This document shows positions 45,248 to 54,184 of a stretch of 64,000 nt of DNA, piece by piece; position 1 is the first letter of the stretch; every line of letters starts with the position of its first letter. Location of the stretch: contig NZ_CAJZAH010000001.1 of the NCBI RefSeq assembly GCF_914271545.1, forward strand, positions 124,001 to 188,000, read 5' to 3'. This DNA comes from Cupriavidus respiraculi. Lineage in GTDB: Bacteria > Pseudomonadota > Gammaproteobacteria > Burkholderiales > Burkholderiaceae. The translations under genes were made by a program, and so were the position numbers. The notes below the pieces were generated by a model. It was not told the origin of the DNA. It saw nothing but the letters and a program-made list of their open reading frames with translations, and did no database searches.

Positions 45248-46012
45248 TCAGATGGTCACGCCGCCATCCACCACCATGGCCTGCCCCGTCATGAACGTGC
45301 TCGCGGCCGAGGCCAGGAACACGGCGGCGCCGGCGATCTCGATCGGCTCGCCGATGCGGCGCAGCGGCGCGCCCTGGGTGGACTGCTTGTAGCGCTCGGG
45401 ATCCTCCCACAGCGCACGGGCGAAGTCGGTCTTGATCAGCCCCGGGGCGATGCAGTTGACGCGCACGTTGTGCGGCCCGAACTCCACGGCGAGATTGCGC
45501 GCGAGCTGGAAGTCGGCGGCCTTGGAGACGTTGTATACCCCGATGGTCGGGGAGCCGCGCAGGCCGCCGATGGACGAGACGATGATGATCGAGCCGTCCT
45601 TGCGCTCGATCATCTGCGGGGCCACCATCTGGATCAGCCAGTGGTTGGAGATGACGTTGTTGTCGAGCACCTTGCGGAACTGCTCGTCGGTCACCCCGCT
45701 CATCGGGCCGTAGTACGGGTTCGATGCGGCATTGCACACCAGCACGTCGATCTTGCCGAAGGCGCGGTTGGTCTCGTCCACCAGGCGCTGCAGGTCTTCC
45801 TTCGACGAGATATTGGCCGGTACCGCGATGGCCGTGCCGTTGCCATGCTTGCCGTTGATGGCGTCCACCACTTCCTGGCAGGCCTCGGCCTTGCGCGACG
45901 AGATGACGACCTTGGCGCCCTGTACCGCCATCTGCTCCGCGATGGCGCGGCCGATGCCGCGCGAGGATCCGGTGACGATGGCAACCTTGCCGGTCAGGTC
46001 GAACAATGACAT
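45248..46012 (-). CDS. SDR family oxidoreductase
   Basis: This 254-residue classical short-chain dehydrogenase has TGSSRGIGRAIAEQM (NAD(P) loop TGxxxGIG), NAAS in place of NNAG, Ser in IVSSIGG, and YNVSK (catalytic Tyr and Lys). DGGVTI closes the protein as usual for this family. The substrate is unknown. It lies upstream of the acyl-CoA synthetase gene in the same direction, so a role in acyl-CoA or hydroxy-acid metabolism is plausible. Confidence 0.9.
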   Translation of the reverse strand: MSLFDLTGKVAIVTGSSRGIGRAIAEQMAVQGAKVVISSRKAEACQEVVDAINGKHGNGTAIAVPANISSKEDLQRLVDETNRAFGKIDVLVCNAASNPYYGPMSGVTDEQFRKVLDNNVISNHWLIQMVAPQMIERKDGSIIIVSSIGGLRGSPTIGVYNVSKAADFQLARNLAVEFGPHNVRVNCIAPGLIKTDFARALWEDPERYKQSTQGAPLRRIGEPIEIAGAAVFLASAASTFMTGQAMVVDGGVTI

Positions 46013-46197
46013 GGGTGTCTCCTCCTGTATCGATCCGCGCAGCGGGATCGCGATGTGGTTTTGCGCCGGCGCTCGCGGCGCCGCGTCGCGGCCAATTATG
46101 GTGGGGCGCCACGCCTCAGTCCACACCGCGGCGTGGCCGGGCGCGCCCTTATCAGCATTCTTTCCGCAGGCAATGCACGCGGTGCATGACGGCGGCC

Positions 46198-47055
46198 TCA
46201 GCGCGCCGGATCCTGCATCGCCTGCTCCAGCCATCCCGCAAGCCCGGCCTCGGTGTCCGGGTCCAGCACCAGCGCGAAGCGTTCGCGCAGCGCCGCCACG
46301 ATTTCGCGCGGCGTCTCCAGGGTGTGGTGCGTGGCGCTGCCATCGGGCTCGCGCAGCGTCAGCCGGCCATTGGCCAGCGTGTAGCGCGCGCCGTTCTCGG
46401 AGCGCGCCACCGCCAGGGTATGGCGGAAGAAACTGTCCGGGTGCGTGCAGACGAACCAGTTGCGCGGCACGAAATCGACCCAGGGCTGGGGCGTCAGGTC
46501 GAAGCGGTACAGCGTGATCCAGTCGCCCGCGCCGCGCGCCTCCAGGTCCAGCGGATGAAAGCCGTCGGCGCCGAAGGCATTGGGCGGGGGCGGCACCAGC
46601 CGGTACGAGCGCAGCGCTTCGCCCGGCTCGGACAGCGGCATCGCGCACGGCGGGTTCGGGCCGCCGAAGCCGGCGTCGGCCAGATAGCCGCGGTGCTCGA
46701 CGTCGACGCGCAGCAGCATGTGCGACTGGGGCGTCGGTACCCCCTCGGAAATATTCCAGCGCACCCGCGCGGCCAGCGGCGTGACCTTGAAGCCGAGCGT
46801 TTCCAGCGCGGCGGCGAACAGCGTGTTGAGTTCGAAGCAGTAGCCGCCGCGCCGGCGGGTCACCAGCTTGTCGAAGACTGCATCGAGCTCGATGTCGATC
46901 GTCCGGTGCAGCAGTACGTCCACGTTCTCGAACGGGATGTGCGAGAGCTGGGCGCCCAGGATGGCATTGAGCGCGGCAAGCGTCGGCGCGGCGGGGCGGC
47001 TTGCGCCGATGCGCGCCAGATAGGCGTTGAGTTGATCGTCGTCCAGGGAGGGCAT
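46198..47055 (-). CDS. Arylamine N-acetyltransferase
   Basis: This 285-residue NAT enzyme shows the catalytic triad: Cys in RRGGYCFELN, His in PQSHMLLRV, Asp in YLADAGFGG. HIPFENVDVLL is the other family hallmark. It transfers acetyl from acetyl-CoA to arylamines and hydrazines by a ping-pong mechanism. An in-frame GTG at 47082 would add nine residues. It lies 31 bp downstream of the Crp/Fnr gene on the same strand, suggesting co-transcription. Confidence 0.92.
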   Translation of the reverse strand: MPSLDDDQLNAYLARIGASRPAAPTLAALNAILGAQLSHIPFENVDVLLHRTIDIELDAVFDKLVTRRRGGYCFELNTLFAAALETLGFKVTPLAARVRWNISEGVPTPQSHMLLRVDVEHRGYLADAGFGGPNPPCAMPLSEPGEALRSYRLVPPPPNAFGADGFHPLDLEARGAGDWITLYRFDLTPQPWVDFVPRNWFVCTHPDSFFRHTLAVARSENGARYTLANGRLTLREPDGSATHHTLETPREIVAALRERFALVLDPDTEAGLAGWLEQAMQDPAR

Positions 47056-47086
47056 GGTGTCGGGTCGGATGGATTCGGGCACGTCG

Positions 47087-47860
47087 TCAGGACAGCTGTT
47101 CCAGCGCGGCAAGGTCGAGCAGTTCGATATCGGCATAGCGCAGCCGCAGCAGTCCGCGCGATTCCAGCTCGCGCAGCGCGTGATTGACCGTCTGGCGCGA
47201 CAGCCCCAGCATCTGGCCGAGCTGCTCCTGCGGGATATGCACCGAGCGCGGCCGCGCCGTGGCCGGGGTCGGGCCCGGGGCGCACGGCTGGTCGCCGTAC
47301 GCGCGGGCGATGGCGGCCAGCCGGCGCGCGGTGCGGGCCACCGGCGACAGCAGCTGCGCTTCCTCGACATAGCGGAACGCCTCGCGCGTCTTGCCGGCCA
47401 GCAGCTTGCCGAATTCGCGCCACCATGCGGGATGGCTGGCGAGCATCGCCTCGAGGCGGTCGCGCGGAATATGCAGCACCGAGCCGCGCGTGGCCGCGTG
47501 CGCATCGTGGGTCCGCGCGAGGCCATCGAACAGGCAGATCTCGCCGAACCATGCGCCGGGCTCCAGCAGCCCCAGCAGCGCCGCCTTGCCGTCGACGCCG
47601 TGGGCATGGATCAGGACCGCGCCGCTCGCGACGCAATACAGGCCATCGAAGGGATCGCCGCGCGCGAACAGCGCTTCGCCGGCTTCGAGCTTGCGCAGCG
47701 CCGCATGGGTCAGCAGCGCATCGCGCATGGCCGAGGGCAGCTCGCGGAACCATGCGCCGGCGCGGATCGACTCCAGCCACGGCGTGGCCTGCGTGGCCGG
47801 CAGGGAAGGGGAGGGACGAGGCAGGGGTGGCATGCCGGCAGCTCGGGGCGCGACGTGCAT
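47087..47860 (-). CDS. Crp/Fnr family transcriptional regulator
   Basis: This regulator of about 257 residues has an N-terminal cyclic-nucleotide-type beta-roll (LEAGEALFARGDPFDGLYCVASGAVLI, GAWFGEICLFDG) and a C-terminal winged helix (IPQEQLGQMLGLSRQTVNHALRELESRG). The Fnr-type cysteine cluster is absent, so it should not be an oxygen sensor through Fe-S. The Arg of the cAMP pocket is not obvious. ATG 47860 was chosen; a codon at 47947 would add a Pro-rich arm. It shares an operon with the arylamine acetyltransferase gene. Confidence 0.88.
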   Translation of the reverse strand: MHVAPRAAGMPPLPRPSPSLPATQATPWLESIRAGAWFRELPSAMRDALLTHAALRKLEAGEALFARGDPFDGLYCVASGAVLIHAHGVDGKAALLGLLEPGAWFGEICLFDGLARTHDAHAATRGSVLHIPRDRLEAMLASHPAWWREFGKLLAGKTREAFRYVEEAQLLSPVARTARRLAAIARAYGDQPCAPGPTPATARPRSVHIPQEQLGQMLGLSRQTVNHALRELESRGLLRLRYADIELLDLAALEQLS

Positions 47861-47993
47861 GGCGGTCTCCGGGTTGGGCGCGTAGGCGCTCTTCTGGCGC
47901 CGCGCTGGACTGTCAAAAAGCAGACAGACCGCGGCGGGTGCGCTCATTACTATAGTGCCGTCGGCACAGCGGCGTGCCGGTGAAGGAGACCCC

Positions 47994-48491
47994 GTGAAAA
48001 CCCTGATCGAACATCTGGCGAACTACGCCGCCTATCATCGCGACCCGCGCAATGTCGCCACGCACTTTATCGGGATTCCGATGATCGTGCTAGCGGTGAC
48101 GGCCTTGCTCGGCCGGCCCGCCATGCCGCTGGGCGACGGCAGCGCCTACCTGACGCCCGCCATGGTGGTCTACGCGCTGTCCTGCCTGTTCTACCTGCGC
48201 CTGTCGCTGGGCTTTGGCGTGGCCATGACGGCGATCCTCGGGGTGTTCCTCTACGCCGGCGCGTGGATCGCCGCGATGCCCACGGGCCAGTGGCTTGGGG
48301 TGGGCATCGGACTGTTCGTGCTCGGCTGGGTCATCCAGTTCGTCGGCCACTACTACGAAGGCCGCAAGCCCGCCTTCGTCGACGACCTGGTGGGCCTGCT
48401 GATCGGTCCGCTGTTCCTGGTGGCCGAGACAGCGTTCGCGCTCGGGTTGGCGCGCCAGACCCGCGAGGAGATGATCGCGCACGCGCATTGA
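47994..48491 (+). CDS. Mpo1/DUF962-like membrane protein
   Basis: This 165-residue membrane protein has four hydrophobic segments and the family motifs YHRDPRNVATHFIGIPMIV and GWVIQFVGHYYEGRKPAFVDD, whose His residues bind iron in yeast Mpo1, a 2-hydroxy-fatty-acid dioxygenase. Bacterial members are presumed to have a similar alpha-oxidation role. GTG 47994 is the start, with AAGGAG at ideal spacing. It is divergent from the Crp/Fnr gene. Confidence 0.88.
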   Translation: MKTLIEHLANYAAYHRDPRNVATHFIGIPMIVLAVTALLGRPAMPLGDGSAYLTPAMVVYALSCLFYLRLSLGFGVAMTAILGVFLYAGAWIAAMPTGQWLGVGIGLFVLGWVIQFVGHYYEGRKPAFVDDLVGLLIGPLFLVAETAFALGLARQTREEMIAHAH

Positions 48492-48519
48492 GCCGCAAGG
48501 CAAGCGCCCGCTGGCGTTC

Positions 48520-49416
48520 TCACCCGGCGGCGCTGGCGCGCAGCCAGTCGCGCAGCTGCAGCACCTTGTCGCCCGGCTCCAGGCCGCGGCGATGGACGAA
48601 GTAGTAGGCCTTGCGGTTGTCCGGGGCAACCGCGGGCATGCGCACCGGCACCACGAGCCGGCCGTGCTCGAGCTCCGCGGCGATCAGGATGCGGGGTATC
48701 AGGGCCACGCCGAGTCCGGCCGCCGCGGCCTGCGCCAGCATGGTGTAGAGGTCGTAGCGCGGGCCGCGCAGCGTGGGCGGCGCAACGCCGGCCGCCGTGA
48801 ACCAGTCGCTCCACGCCCGCAGGCGCGTGGTCAGATGCAGCAGCGGCAATTCGCCTAATTGTTCCAGATCGAGCCGCTTGCGGCGGCCCAGCAGGGCCGG
48901 ACTGCACACCGGCACCGACGGACCCTCCTGCAGGATGGGCTCACCCTCGGTGCCCGGCCATATCCCCTCGCCGTAGTAGATGGCCGCGTCGAAGGCCGTT
49001 TCCGCCAGCTCGAACGGCTCCGTGCGCGACGAGAGGTTCAGCGTCAGGTCGGGCAGGGCGCGCGCCATGTCCGGCAGGCGCGGCACCAGCCAGTGGCTGG
49101 CGAAGGTCGGTCCGATCGCCAGTTCGATGGAGCGGCCCAGCGGGCGCTGCGCCATCACGTCCAGCGTGACCTGCTCGATCTGCTCCAGACGCTGGCGCAC
49201 CTCGTCGGCATAGATGCCGCCCGCCGGCGTGAGCGCGATGCGCTTGCGGATGCGGTGGAACAGCGCGATGCCGAGCCTGGCTTCGAGGCCGGCGATCTGC
49301 CGGCAGACCGCGCTCTCGGTCACCGCGAGTTCGTCGGCTGCGCGGGTAAAGCTGCCGAGGCGCGCCGCGGCCTCGAACATCTGGAGAGCCGTCAGGCTGG
49401 GTATGCCCTTGCGCAT
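48520..49416 (-). CDS. LysR family regulator (GcvA-like)
   Basis: This 298-residue LysR regulator has an N-terminal winged HTH (LTALQMFEAAARLGSFTRAADELAVTESAVCRQIAGLEARLG) and a periplasmic-binding-like effector domain. The GcvA-like subgroup is suggested by PSLTALQMFEAAARLGSFT and by the SHWLVPRLPDM motif. ATG 49416 gives the standard N-terminus. It is divergent from the DUF1338 gene 110 bp away and is probably its regulator. Confidence 0.92.
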   Translation of the reverse strand: MRKGIPSLTALQMFEAAARLGSFTRAADELAVTESAVCRQIAGLEARLGIALFHRIRKRIALTPAGGIYADEVRQRLEQIEQVTLDVMAQRPLGRSIELAIGPTFASHWLVPRLPDMARALPDLTLNLSSRTEPFELAETAFDAAIYYGEGIWPGTEGEPILQEGPSVPVCSPALLGRRKRLDLEQLGELPLLHLTTRLRAWSDWFTAAGVAPPTLRGPRYDLYTMLAQAAAAGLGVALIPRILIAAELEHGRLVVPVRMPAVAPDNRKAYYFVHRRGLEPGDKVLQLRDWLRASAAG

Positions 49417-49526
49417 AGTGCGATTTTGGAAGGAACGTCCTGCGAAGTTATCAATTGTACGGAGGGCCCGGGAGCCGGACAATGCCTTCCTTCGCGTCAC
49501 GCGCGCGCATACGTTCCCCCAAAACC

Positions 49527-50546
49527 ATGACCCAATCCAATCTGCAGCGCATTCTCGAAGCCGCTTGCGGCGCCGAACAGGCCGCCGAGTTGATGCAATT
49601 GATGAATGTTTCGCCGGCCCTGCTGAACGCGGACGCCCAGAACGCGACGCGCGCCGAGGTGGCCCAGGCGCTGAACATGGTGCTGTTCGCCGGCATCCTG
49701 GAGCGGGTGCCCACCGGCATGGCCTATACCCGCGACGTGATCGAGGCGGGCGGCAAGGTGGTGTTCGACCACGGCGCCCTGCGTTCGGTGAAGTGGCCCA
49801 GCGGCGCGCTGCCCGCCGGCGAGATCGCCTTCACGCGCATTCTCGGTCCGCTGGGCTACCGCCTGAATGGCGAATACCCGCTGGACCGCATTGGCATGAC
49901 CGGCCGCTCGTACGCGCACGCCGACCTGCCCGACGATATCGCCCAGTACTTCCTCAGCGAGCTGCATCCCGAGCGCTTCAGCCCGGCGTTCCAGCAGGCG
50001 GTGACCCGCGTGCTGTCCTCGTCGGTGGATCCGCTGGGCCCCGACGCTGTCGCCATGCTCGCCGTCCTGGAGCGCGACGGGGCGCTGCCGCTGGCGGACG
50101 CCATCCGCCTCGTGCCGCAACTGGCCGCCTGCTTCGCACGCCACCACGCCGCGCCGTCGGAGGCCGACTACGAACTGCTGCTGGCCGAGTCGGCGGAAAT
50201 GGCGTGGATCGCCACCGAGGGCAACGCCTTCAACCATGCCACCGACCGCGTCGCGGACGTCAACGCGGTGGCCGAGGCGCAGCGCCGCCTTGGCCGGCCG
50301 ATCAAGGACACCGTCGAAGTGTCCCGTTCGGGCCGCGTGTTGCAGACCGCCTTCAAGGCGGATCCGGTCGAGCGCGAGTTCGTCGGCGAGAACGGCATCA
50401 TGGTCAAGCGCACGGTGCCGGGGTCGTTCTATGAGTTCATCACGCGCGACTTCGTCCCGCCCGCCAACGGCGCGCCGGCGCGGCTCGATCTGTCGTTCGA
50501 CGCGGGCAATGCGCAGGGGATTTTCAAGATGACGGCGGCTTGTTGA
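49527..50546 (+). CDS. DUF1338 2-oxoadipate dioxygenase/decarboxylase family protein
   Basis: This 339-residue protein of the VOC-related DUF1338 family (HglS/YdcJ) has the likely iron ligands His in VVFDHGALRSV and His in NAFNHATDRV, with a later Glu in the C-terminal part (EFITRDFV). The Pseudomonas member HglS turns 2-oxoadipate into 2-hydroxyglutarate in D-lysine catabolism, so a similar 2-oxoacid step is likely here. No lysine-catabolic genes are adjacent. The divergent LysR gene suggests substrate-induced expression. Confidence 0.85.
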   Translation: MTQSNLQRILEAACGAEQAAELMQLMNVSPALLNADAQNATRAEVAQALNMVLFAGILERVPTGMAYTRDVIEAGGKVVFDHGALRSVKWPSGALPAGEIAFTRILGPLGYRLNGEYPLDRIGMTGRSYAHADLPDDIAQYFLSELHPERFSPAFQQAVTRVLSSSVDPLGPDAVAMLAVLERDGALPLADAIRLVPQLAACFARHHAAPSEADYELLLAESAEMAWIATEGNAFNHATDRVADVNAVAEAQRRLGRPIKDTVEVSRSGRVLQTAFKADPVEREFVGENGIMVKRTVPGSFYEFITRDFVPPANGAPARLDLSFDAGNAQGIFKMTAAC

Positions 50547-50628
50547 GCGCGTTTGCGGGGTGAGGGTGACCGCCGGCTCCCCGCGACGGTTTTCGATTCC
50601 CCCGCCATTGACGCCGAAAGCTTAGCCC

Positions 50629-52230
50629 CTAAGGCGTCGGCACCTCCTCATACCCCTCCTCATCTTCCCCGAACCCCACGGGCAACCGCGGCTCCGGCGT
50701 GCGCGAGCGCAGCGCGTTGGCCGTGGCCCGCTCGCGCGCCGCGTCGGGAAGCGGCACGGCGCCAGCCGCCCCCGGCCCCATGCCTTCCTCGATGCGGGCC
50801 AGCATATAGGGATAGAACGGATTCGATGAAATCCGGAACAGCGCGTCCAGATTGACGATCAGCGCACCGCGCTCGCCCCGCGCACTGAGCGCGCCCAGCG
50901 TCAGGCCGTACTCCCGGGCGGCGTCGGCGGCCGGGCGCATGCCGTACAGCGGGTCGTCCAGCGGGAAGGGCAGGGCCACATGCGACAGCGAGAAGACCTC
51001 CGGGGGATAGGGAATGTCGAGCGTGCGCGCGCGCGCCGACTCCTGCCCGGGCTCGATGACCCTCTCTACCGTGCCGCCCGCGCCATCCGCGGTGCTCGCG
51101 ATCACCGTCAGGCGATACAGCTCGGGCAGCGGCGGCATCATGCGTTCCAGCGCCCGCGCGGAGCGGGTGTTGAGCAGGGCGCCGACCTTGAGGTCGCGGT
51201 TCACGTCGAACAGCACCAGTTCGCTGCCGTTCGCTGGCAGATAGGCGTACAGGGCGGTGAGCACGGCGGGGGTGCTGACGGTGAAGTCCATCACCGACTG
51301 AAAGGTCAGCACCGGCGGCAGCTTTGCCATCGCCGGCGTGGCGGCCATCCGCACGATCTGCTCCTGCAGCGCGGCGGTGAGCCGGTAGGACTGGCGCGCG
51401 CCGTTGACGGGGAACGAGTTGTACTTGAAGGGATTGAACTCCGGCATGACGTCCAGCCACGCGGCCTTGGCGAATGCGGGCAGCACGGCCGGCAGCCCGG
51501 CCAGTCCTGCCATGCGGGCAAAGCGCGTGATGCCGATCATCGGGGACAGCAGTACCAGCCGTTCGGGGCGCGCCAGTCCGGTCTGCTCCAGCGAGTCCAG
51601 CGCGTACTTCATCGCCAGCGCGCCCCCGTTGGAAAACCCCACCAGATGCAGCGGCGCATCGTCGCCCGCCTGCCGGCGCGCCTCGCGCACGGCAAGCCGC
51701 GTGGCGGCCATCCAGCTCTCCCATTCGATATCGCTCAGTCCGGCCGGCACCGTGCCGTGTCCCGGCATGCGGATGCCGATGGCGACGAAGCCGCGCTCCT
51801 GATAGCGGCGCGCGATATGCCGCAGGCTGTACGGCGAGTCGGTCAGGCCGTGCAGCAGCACCACCGCGCCCACCGGCTTGCCCGCCGGCGCCAGCGTGTA
51901 GGAGCGGTTCCAGTCCTGACGGAAGCCGGCCGGGTCGATCACGCTGCCGCGATAGTAGCGGTTGATCGGAACCGAGCCGGCGGCGTTCCCCGTGTCCTGC
52001 ACGACCTCGCGGCGTACCTGCGCGAACAGCGCGTCCTCGTGCCGCAGGTACGTCTGCCAGTCCGCGCCCTCGATCTCGCTCGCGGAGAGCTCCTGCGGCA
52101 CGACCTTGTGCCAGGGCGACAGCGGTGCTCCGCGCCACGCGCCCCAGGCCCGCAGGCCGAGGCCGATGATCAGCAGGGCGACCACCAGCCCCACGACCCA
52201 CAGCAACACCCTGGCGATTCGTCTTCTCAT
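50629..52230 (-). CDS. Membrane-anchored alpha/beta-hydrolase
   Basis: This 533-residue protein has an N-terminal signal-anchor (RVLLWVVGLVVALLIIGLGL) and an alpha/beta-hydrolase domain: VVLLHGLTDSPYSLRHIA (oxyanion HG), HLVGFSNGGALAMKYAL with nucleophile Ser in GFSNGG, and a His in FSLSHVALPF. The lid and C-terminal parts are longer than in simple esterases. A lipase or esterase acting in the periplasm is likely; the substrate is unknown. Confidence 0.82.
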   Translation of the reverse strand: MRRRIARVLLWVVGLVVALLIIGLGLRAWGAWRGAPLSPWHKVVPQELSASEIEGADWQTYLRHEDALFAQVRREVVQDTGNAAGSVPINRYYRGSVIDPAGFRQDWNRSYTLAPAGKPVGAVVLLHGLTDSPYSLRHIARRYQERGFVAIGIRMPGHGTVPAGLSDIEWESWMAATRLAVREARRQAGDDAPLHLVGFSNGGALAMKYALDSLEQTGLARPERLVLLSPMIGITRFARMAGLAGLPAVLPAFAKAAWLDVMPEFNPFKYNSFPVNGARQSYRLTAALQEQIVRMAATPAMAKLPPVLTFQSVMDFTVSTPAVLTALYAYLPANGSELVLFDVNRDLKVGALLNTRSARALERMMPPLPELYRLTVIASTADGAGGTVERVIEPGQESARARTLDIPYPPEVFSLSHVALPFPLDDPLYGMRPAADAAREYGLTLGALSARGERGALIVNLDALFRISSNPFYPYMLARIEEGMGPGAAGAVPLPDAARERATANALRSRTPEPRLPVGFGEDEEGYEEVPTP

Positions 52231-52400
52231 GGCGAACGGCGCTCCGGCAGCGGCAATGCCGCACTATCGCGCCGGTGCTGCGCACGCGCAAGCCCCGCTT
52301 TGCCGGCGGTTTGCGCGCCGCGCGAGTCCGTCGACCGCAAAAAGCGCGGCAAAACCCGGGGTTTTTACGAGGTCAGCCTATGCCAATGCACGAAAACCCC

Positions 52401-52427
52401 TTGAAATCCGCTACTTTCCGCTATGAT
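52401..52427 (+). promoter_or_regulatory. Promoter candidate for the tailed HU-like gene
   Basis: TTGAAA and TATGAT lie 15 bp apart in an otherwise GC-rich region, 85 bp before the start codon. The hexamers are strong and the spacing is slightly short. Lone position and a terminator after the gene fit a monocistronic unit. Confidence 0.45.
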
Positions 52428-52511
52428 TCAGTGGCCGCCGCGCCCACGTTCGACAGCACGAGCCCATCGGACGAAGCGCGGTGTTCATCTGTCCAACTCA
52501 TCCTGAACAAC

Positions 52512-52988
52512 ATGGCGACCAAAGCGAAACCGTCCGCGAAGACTGAAACCAAGCCCGCCGGCAAGAAGGCCGCGGCAACCAAGGCGCCCGCGAAGAAGGC
52601 GGCTCCCGTGAAGGCCGCTGCGAAGCAGGCCGCGCCGGCGAAGAAGGCGGCCACGGCCGCGGCCGTGACGCCCCGTCCGTTGAAGGACACCTTCAACAAG
52701 TCGAGCCTGGTCGCTCATCTGGTCGCCCAGACTCAAGTCGATGCCAAGGCCGTGAAGACGGTGCTCGCGCATCTCGAAAACACCATCGTCAGCGCGCTGA
52801 ACAAGAAGGGCGCCGGCGAATTCACGCTGCCCGGCCTGATGAAGATCACGGCCCAGCAGGTGCCGGCGAAGAAGAAGCGCTTCGGCAAGGACCCGTTCTC
52901 CGGCGAGGAGCGCTGGTTCCCGGCCAAGCCGGCGAGCGTCAAGGTCAAGGTCCGCCCGCTGAAGAAGCTGAAGGACGCCGCGGCGTAA
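52512..52988 (+). CDS. HU-like DNA-binding protein with Lys/Ala-rich tail
   Basis: This 158-residue protein joins a 50-residue tail rich in Lys, Ala and Pro (KKAAATKAPAKKAAPVKAAAK) to a divergent HU/IHF fold: FNKSSLVAHLVAQTQVDAKAVKTVLAHLENTIVSALNKKGAGEFTLPGLMKI and a beta-arm region around KKRFGKDPFSGEERWFPAKPASVKVKV. The tail resembles eukaryotic H1 and the AlgP type. Such proteins are common in Burkholderiales and are thought to compact DNA. It differs from the canonical HU at 41932. Confidence 0.9.
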   Translation: MATKAKPSAKTETKPAGKKAAATKAPAKKAAPVKAAAKQAAPAKKAATAAAVTPRPLKDTFNKSSLVAHLVAQTQVDAKAVKTVLAHLENTIVSALNKKGAGEFTLPGLMKITAQQVPAKKKRFGKDPFSGEERWFPAKPASVKVKVRPLKKLKDAAA

Positions 52989-53008
52989 ACGGCGCCTGCG
53001 GAAACGAA

Positions 53009-53037
53009 GAGGGAGTCGCTACGCGACTCCCTTTTTC
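53009..53037 (+). terminator. Intrinsic terminator after the HU-like gene
   Basis: AGGGAGTCGC and GCGACTCCCT form a perfect 10-bp stem around TAC, followed by TTTTT. It lies 20 bp after the stop codon. Confidence 0.9.
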
Positions 53038-53056
53038 GTTGCGACGCGGGCAGCGG

Positions 53057-53878
53057 TCAACGCGCCGTGCCGGGCTGGGCCATCTGCCGGTGGCGCTCGG
53101 CCACCAGGTCGGCCGGCGAGACGCTCGCGATGGCCGCCTGCAATTTGTTCTGCCAACCGACGATGACGTTGCTGTCGCCGCGCATCATCGCCTCGAAGCC
53201 GCTCCGGGCCACGTCGGCCGGATCGGACTTCTTGTCCGTGGCGATCTTGGTGTCGAGCATGTCCGCGCGCTCGAAGAACTCCGTCTCGGTAGCGCCCGGC
53301 ATCAGGCAGGTCACCGACACGCCGGTTTCCAGCAGTTCATGGCGCAGCGCGAAGGAGAAGGAATCGAGGAAGGCCTTGCTGGCGTTGTAGACGGCCTGAT
53401 AGGTCCCCGGCATGAAGCCGGCGATCGAGCCGGTGATCAGGATGCGGCCCTGCCGGCGCGCCAGCATGTCCTTGCCCACGCGGTGGACCAGGTCGATCGT
53501 GCCGGTGACGTTGGTCTCGATCACGCGCTGGATGTCCTTGAAGTCCTGCTCCAGAAATCCCCGGCCCAGTCCGCGCCCGGCGTTGGCCAGCAGCGCATCG
53601 ATGGGCCGGCCTTGCGCGGCCTGATACAGCGTGTCGACGCCGCGCGGCGTGGCGAGATCCACCTGGATCGGCGTGACCATCGCCCCGGTGGCCTGCAGCG
53701 TGCGGGCCGCGTTCTCGATCTCCGGTTCGTCGGCGGCGATCAGCAGATCGAAGCCGCCTTCGGCGCAGCATCGCGCCAGATGAAAGCCGATGCCGGTCGA
53801 CGCACCGGTGACGACGGCAAAGGGACGGGCGGCGCTGCCTGCGCCGGCGGTGCTGTCTGTGGATGCTGTGGTTTCCAT
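53057..53878 (-). CDS. SDR family oxidoreductase
   Basis: This 273-residue short-chain dehydrogenase has VVTGASTGIGFHLARCCAEGG (cofactor loop), NAGRG, ITGSIAGFMPG (catalytic Ser) and YNASKAF (Tyr and Lys). The C-terminal region (MLDTKIATDKKSDPADVARSGFEAMMRG) is typical of DltE/YqjQ-like SDRs. A strong ribosome site (GGAGGAATCC) fixes ATG 53878. It is divergent from the galactarate dehydratase gene, with a palindromic operator between them, so the two may be co-regulated. Confidence 0.9.
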   Translation of the reverse strand: METTASTDSTAGAGSAARPFAVVTGASTGIGFHLARCCAEGGFDLLIAADEPEIENAARTLQATGAMVTPIQVDLATPRGVDTLYQAAQGRPIDALLANAGRGLGRGFLEQDFKDIQRVIETNVTGTIDLVHRVGKDMLARRQGRILITGSIAGFMPGTYQAVYNASKAFLDSFSFALRHELLETGVSVTCLMPGATETEFFERADMLDTKIATDKKSDPADVARSGFEAMMRGDSNVIVGWQNKLQAAIASVSPADLVAERHRQMAQPGTAR

Positions 53879-54184
53879 GGATTCCTCCGTTAGCGGCGGG
53901 TGCGAAGGGGCTGGCCGCAAAATCCATACCGCGCAGTAAGCGGCACCCCCGGCCATCCAGACGCGGGAATGCCCTGTCCCGGCTGTAATTCCGGCTGCGT
54001 GGCTTGCAATCGGCGGGGCGAGGATGGTCCTCGGCAATTCGGCGCTTCGGGGGTAAACCCGGGCCCCGCGGCTTCATGATAGCGCTATCATCGAGGCTGT
54101 TCCGGCCGCCATGGCGCCGGGACACTTCGATGCCGCACCGTCGCCTCGCGCCCCGCGCGCGGCCCTTTCGCAGGAACGCTGTCC
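53879..54184. other. Divergent intergenic region between SDR and garD
   Basis: This region holds the promoters for both genes. Apart from the palindrome reported separately, I see no clear -35/-10 pair. The stretch just before garD is GC-rich. Confidence 0.5.
54076..54091. promoter_or_regulatory. Perfect 16-bp palindrome, operator candidate for garD
   Basis: ATGATAGCGCTATCAT is a perfect palindrome with the TAGCGCTA core typical of LacI-type and some GntR-type operators. It lies 93 bp before the garD start. A related core is found just upstream of the GntR gene. No LacI-family regulator is in the window. Confidence 0.65.
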
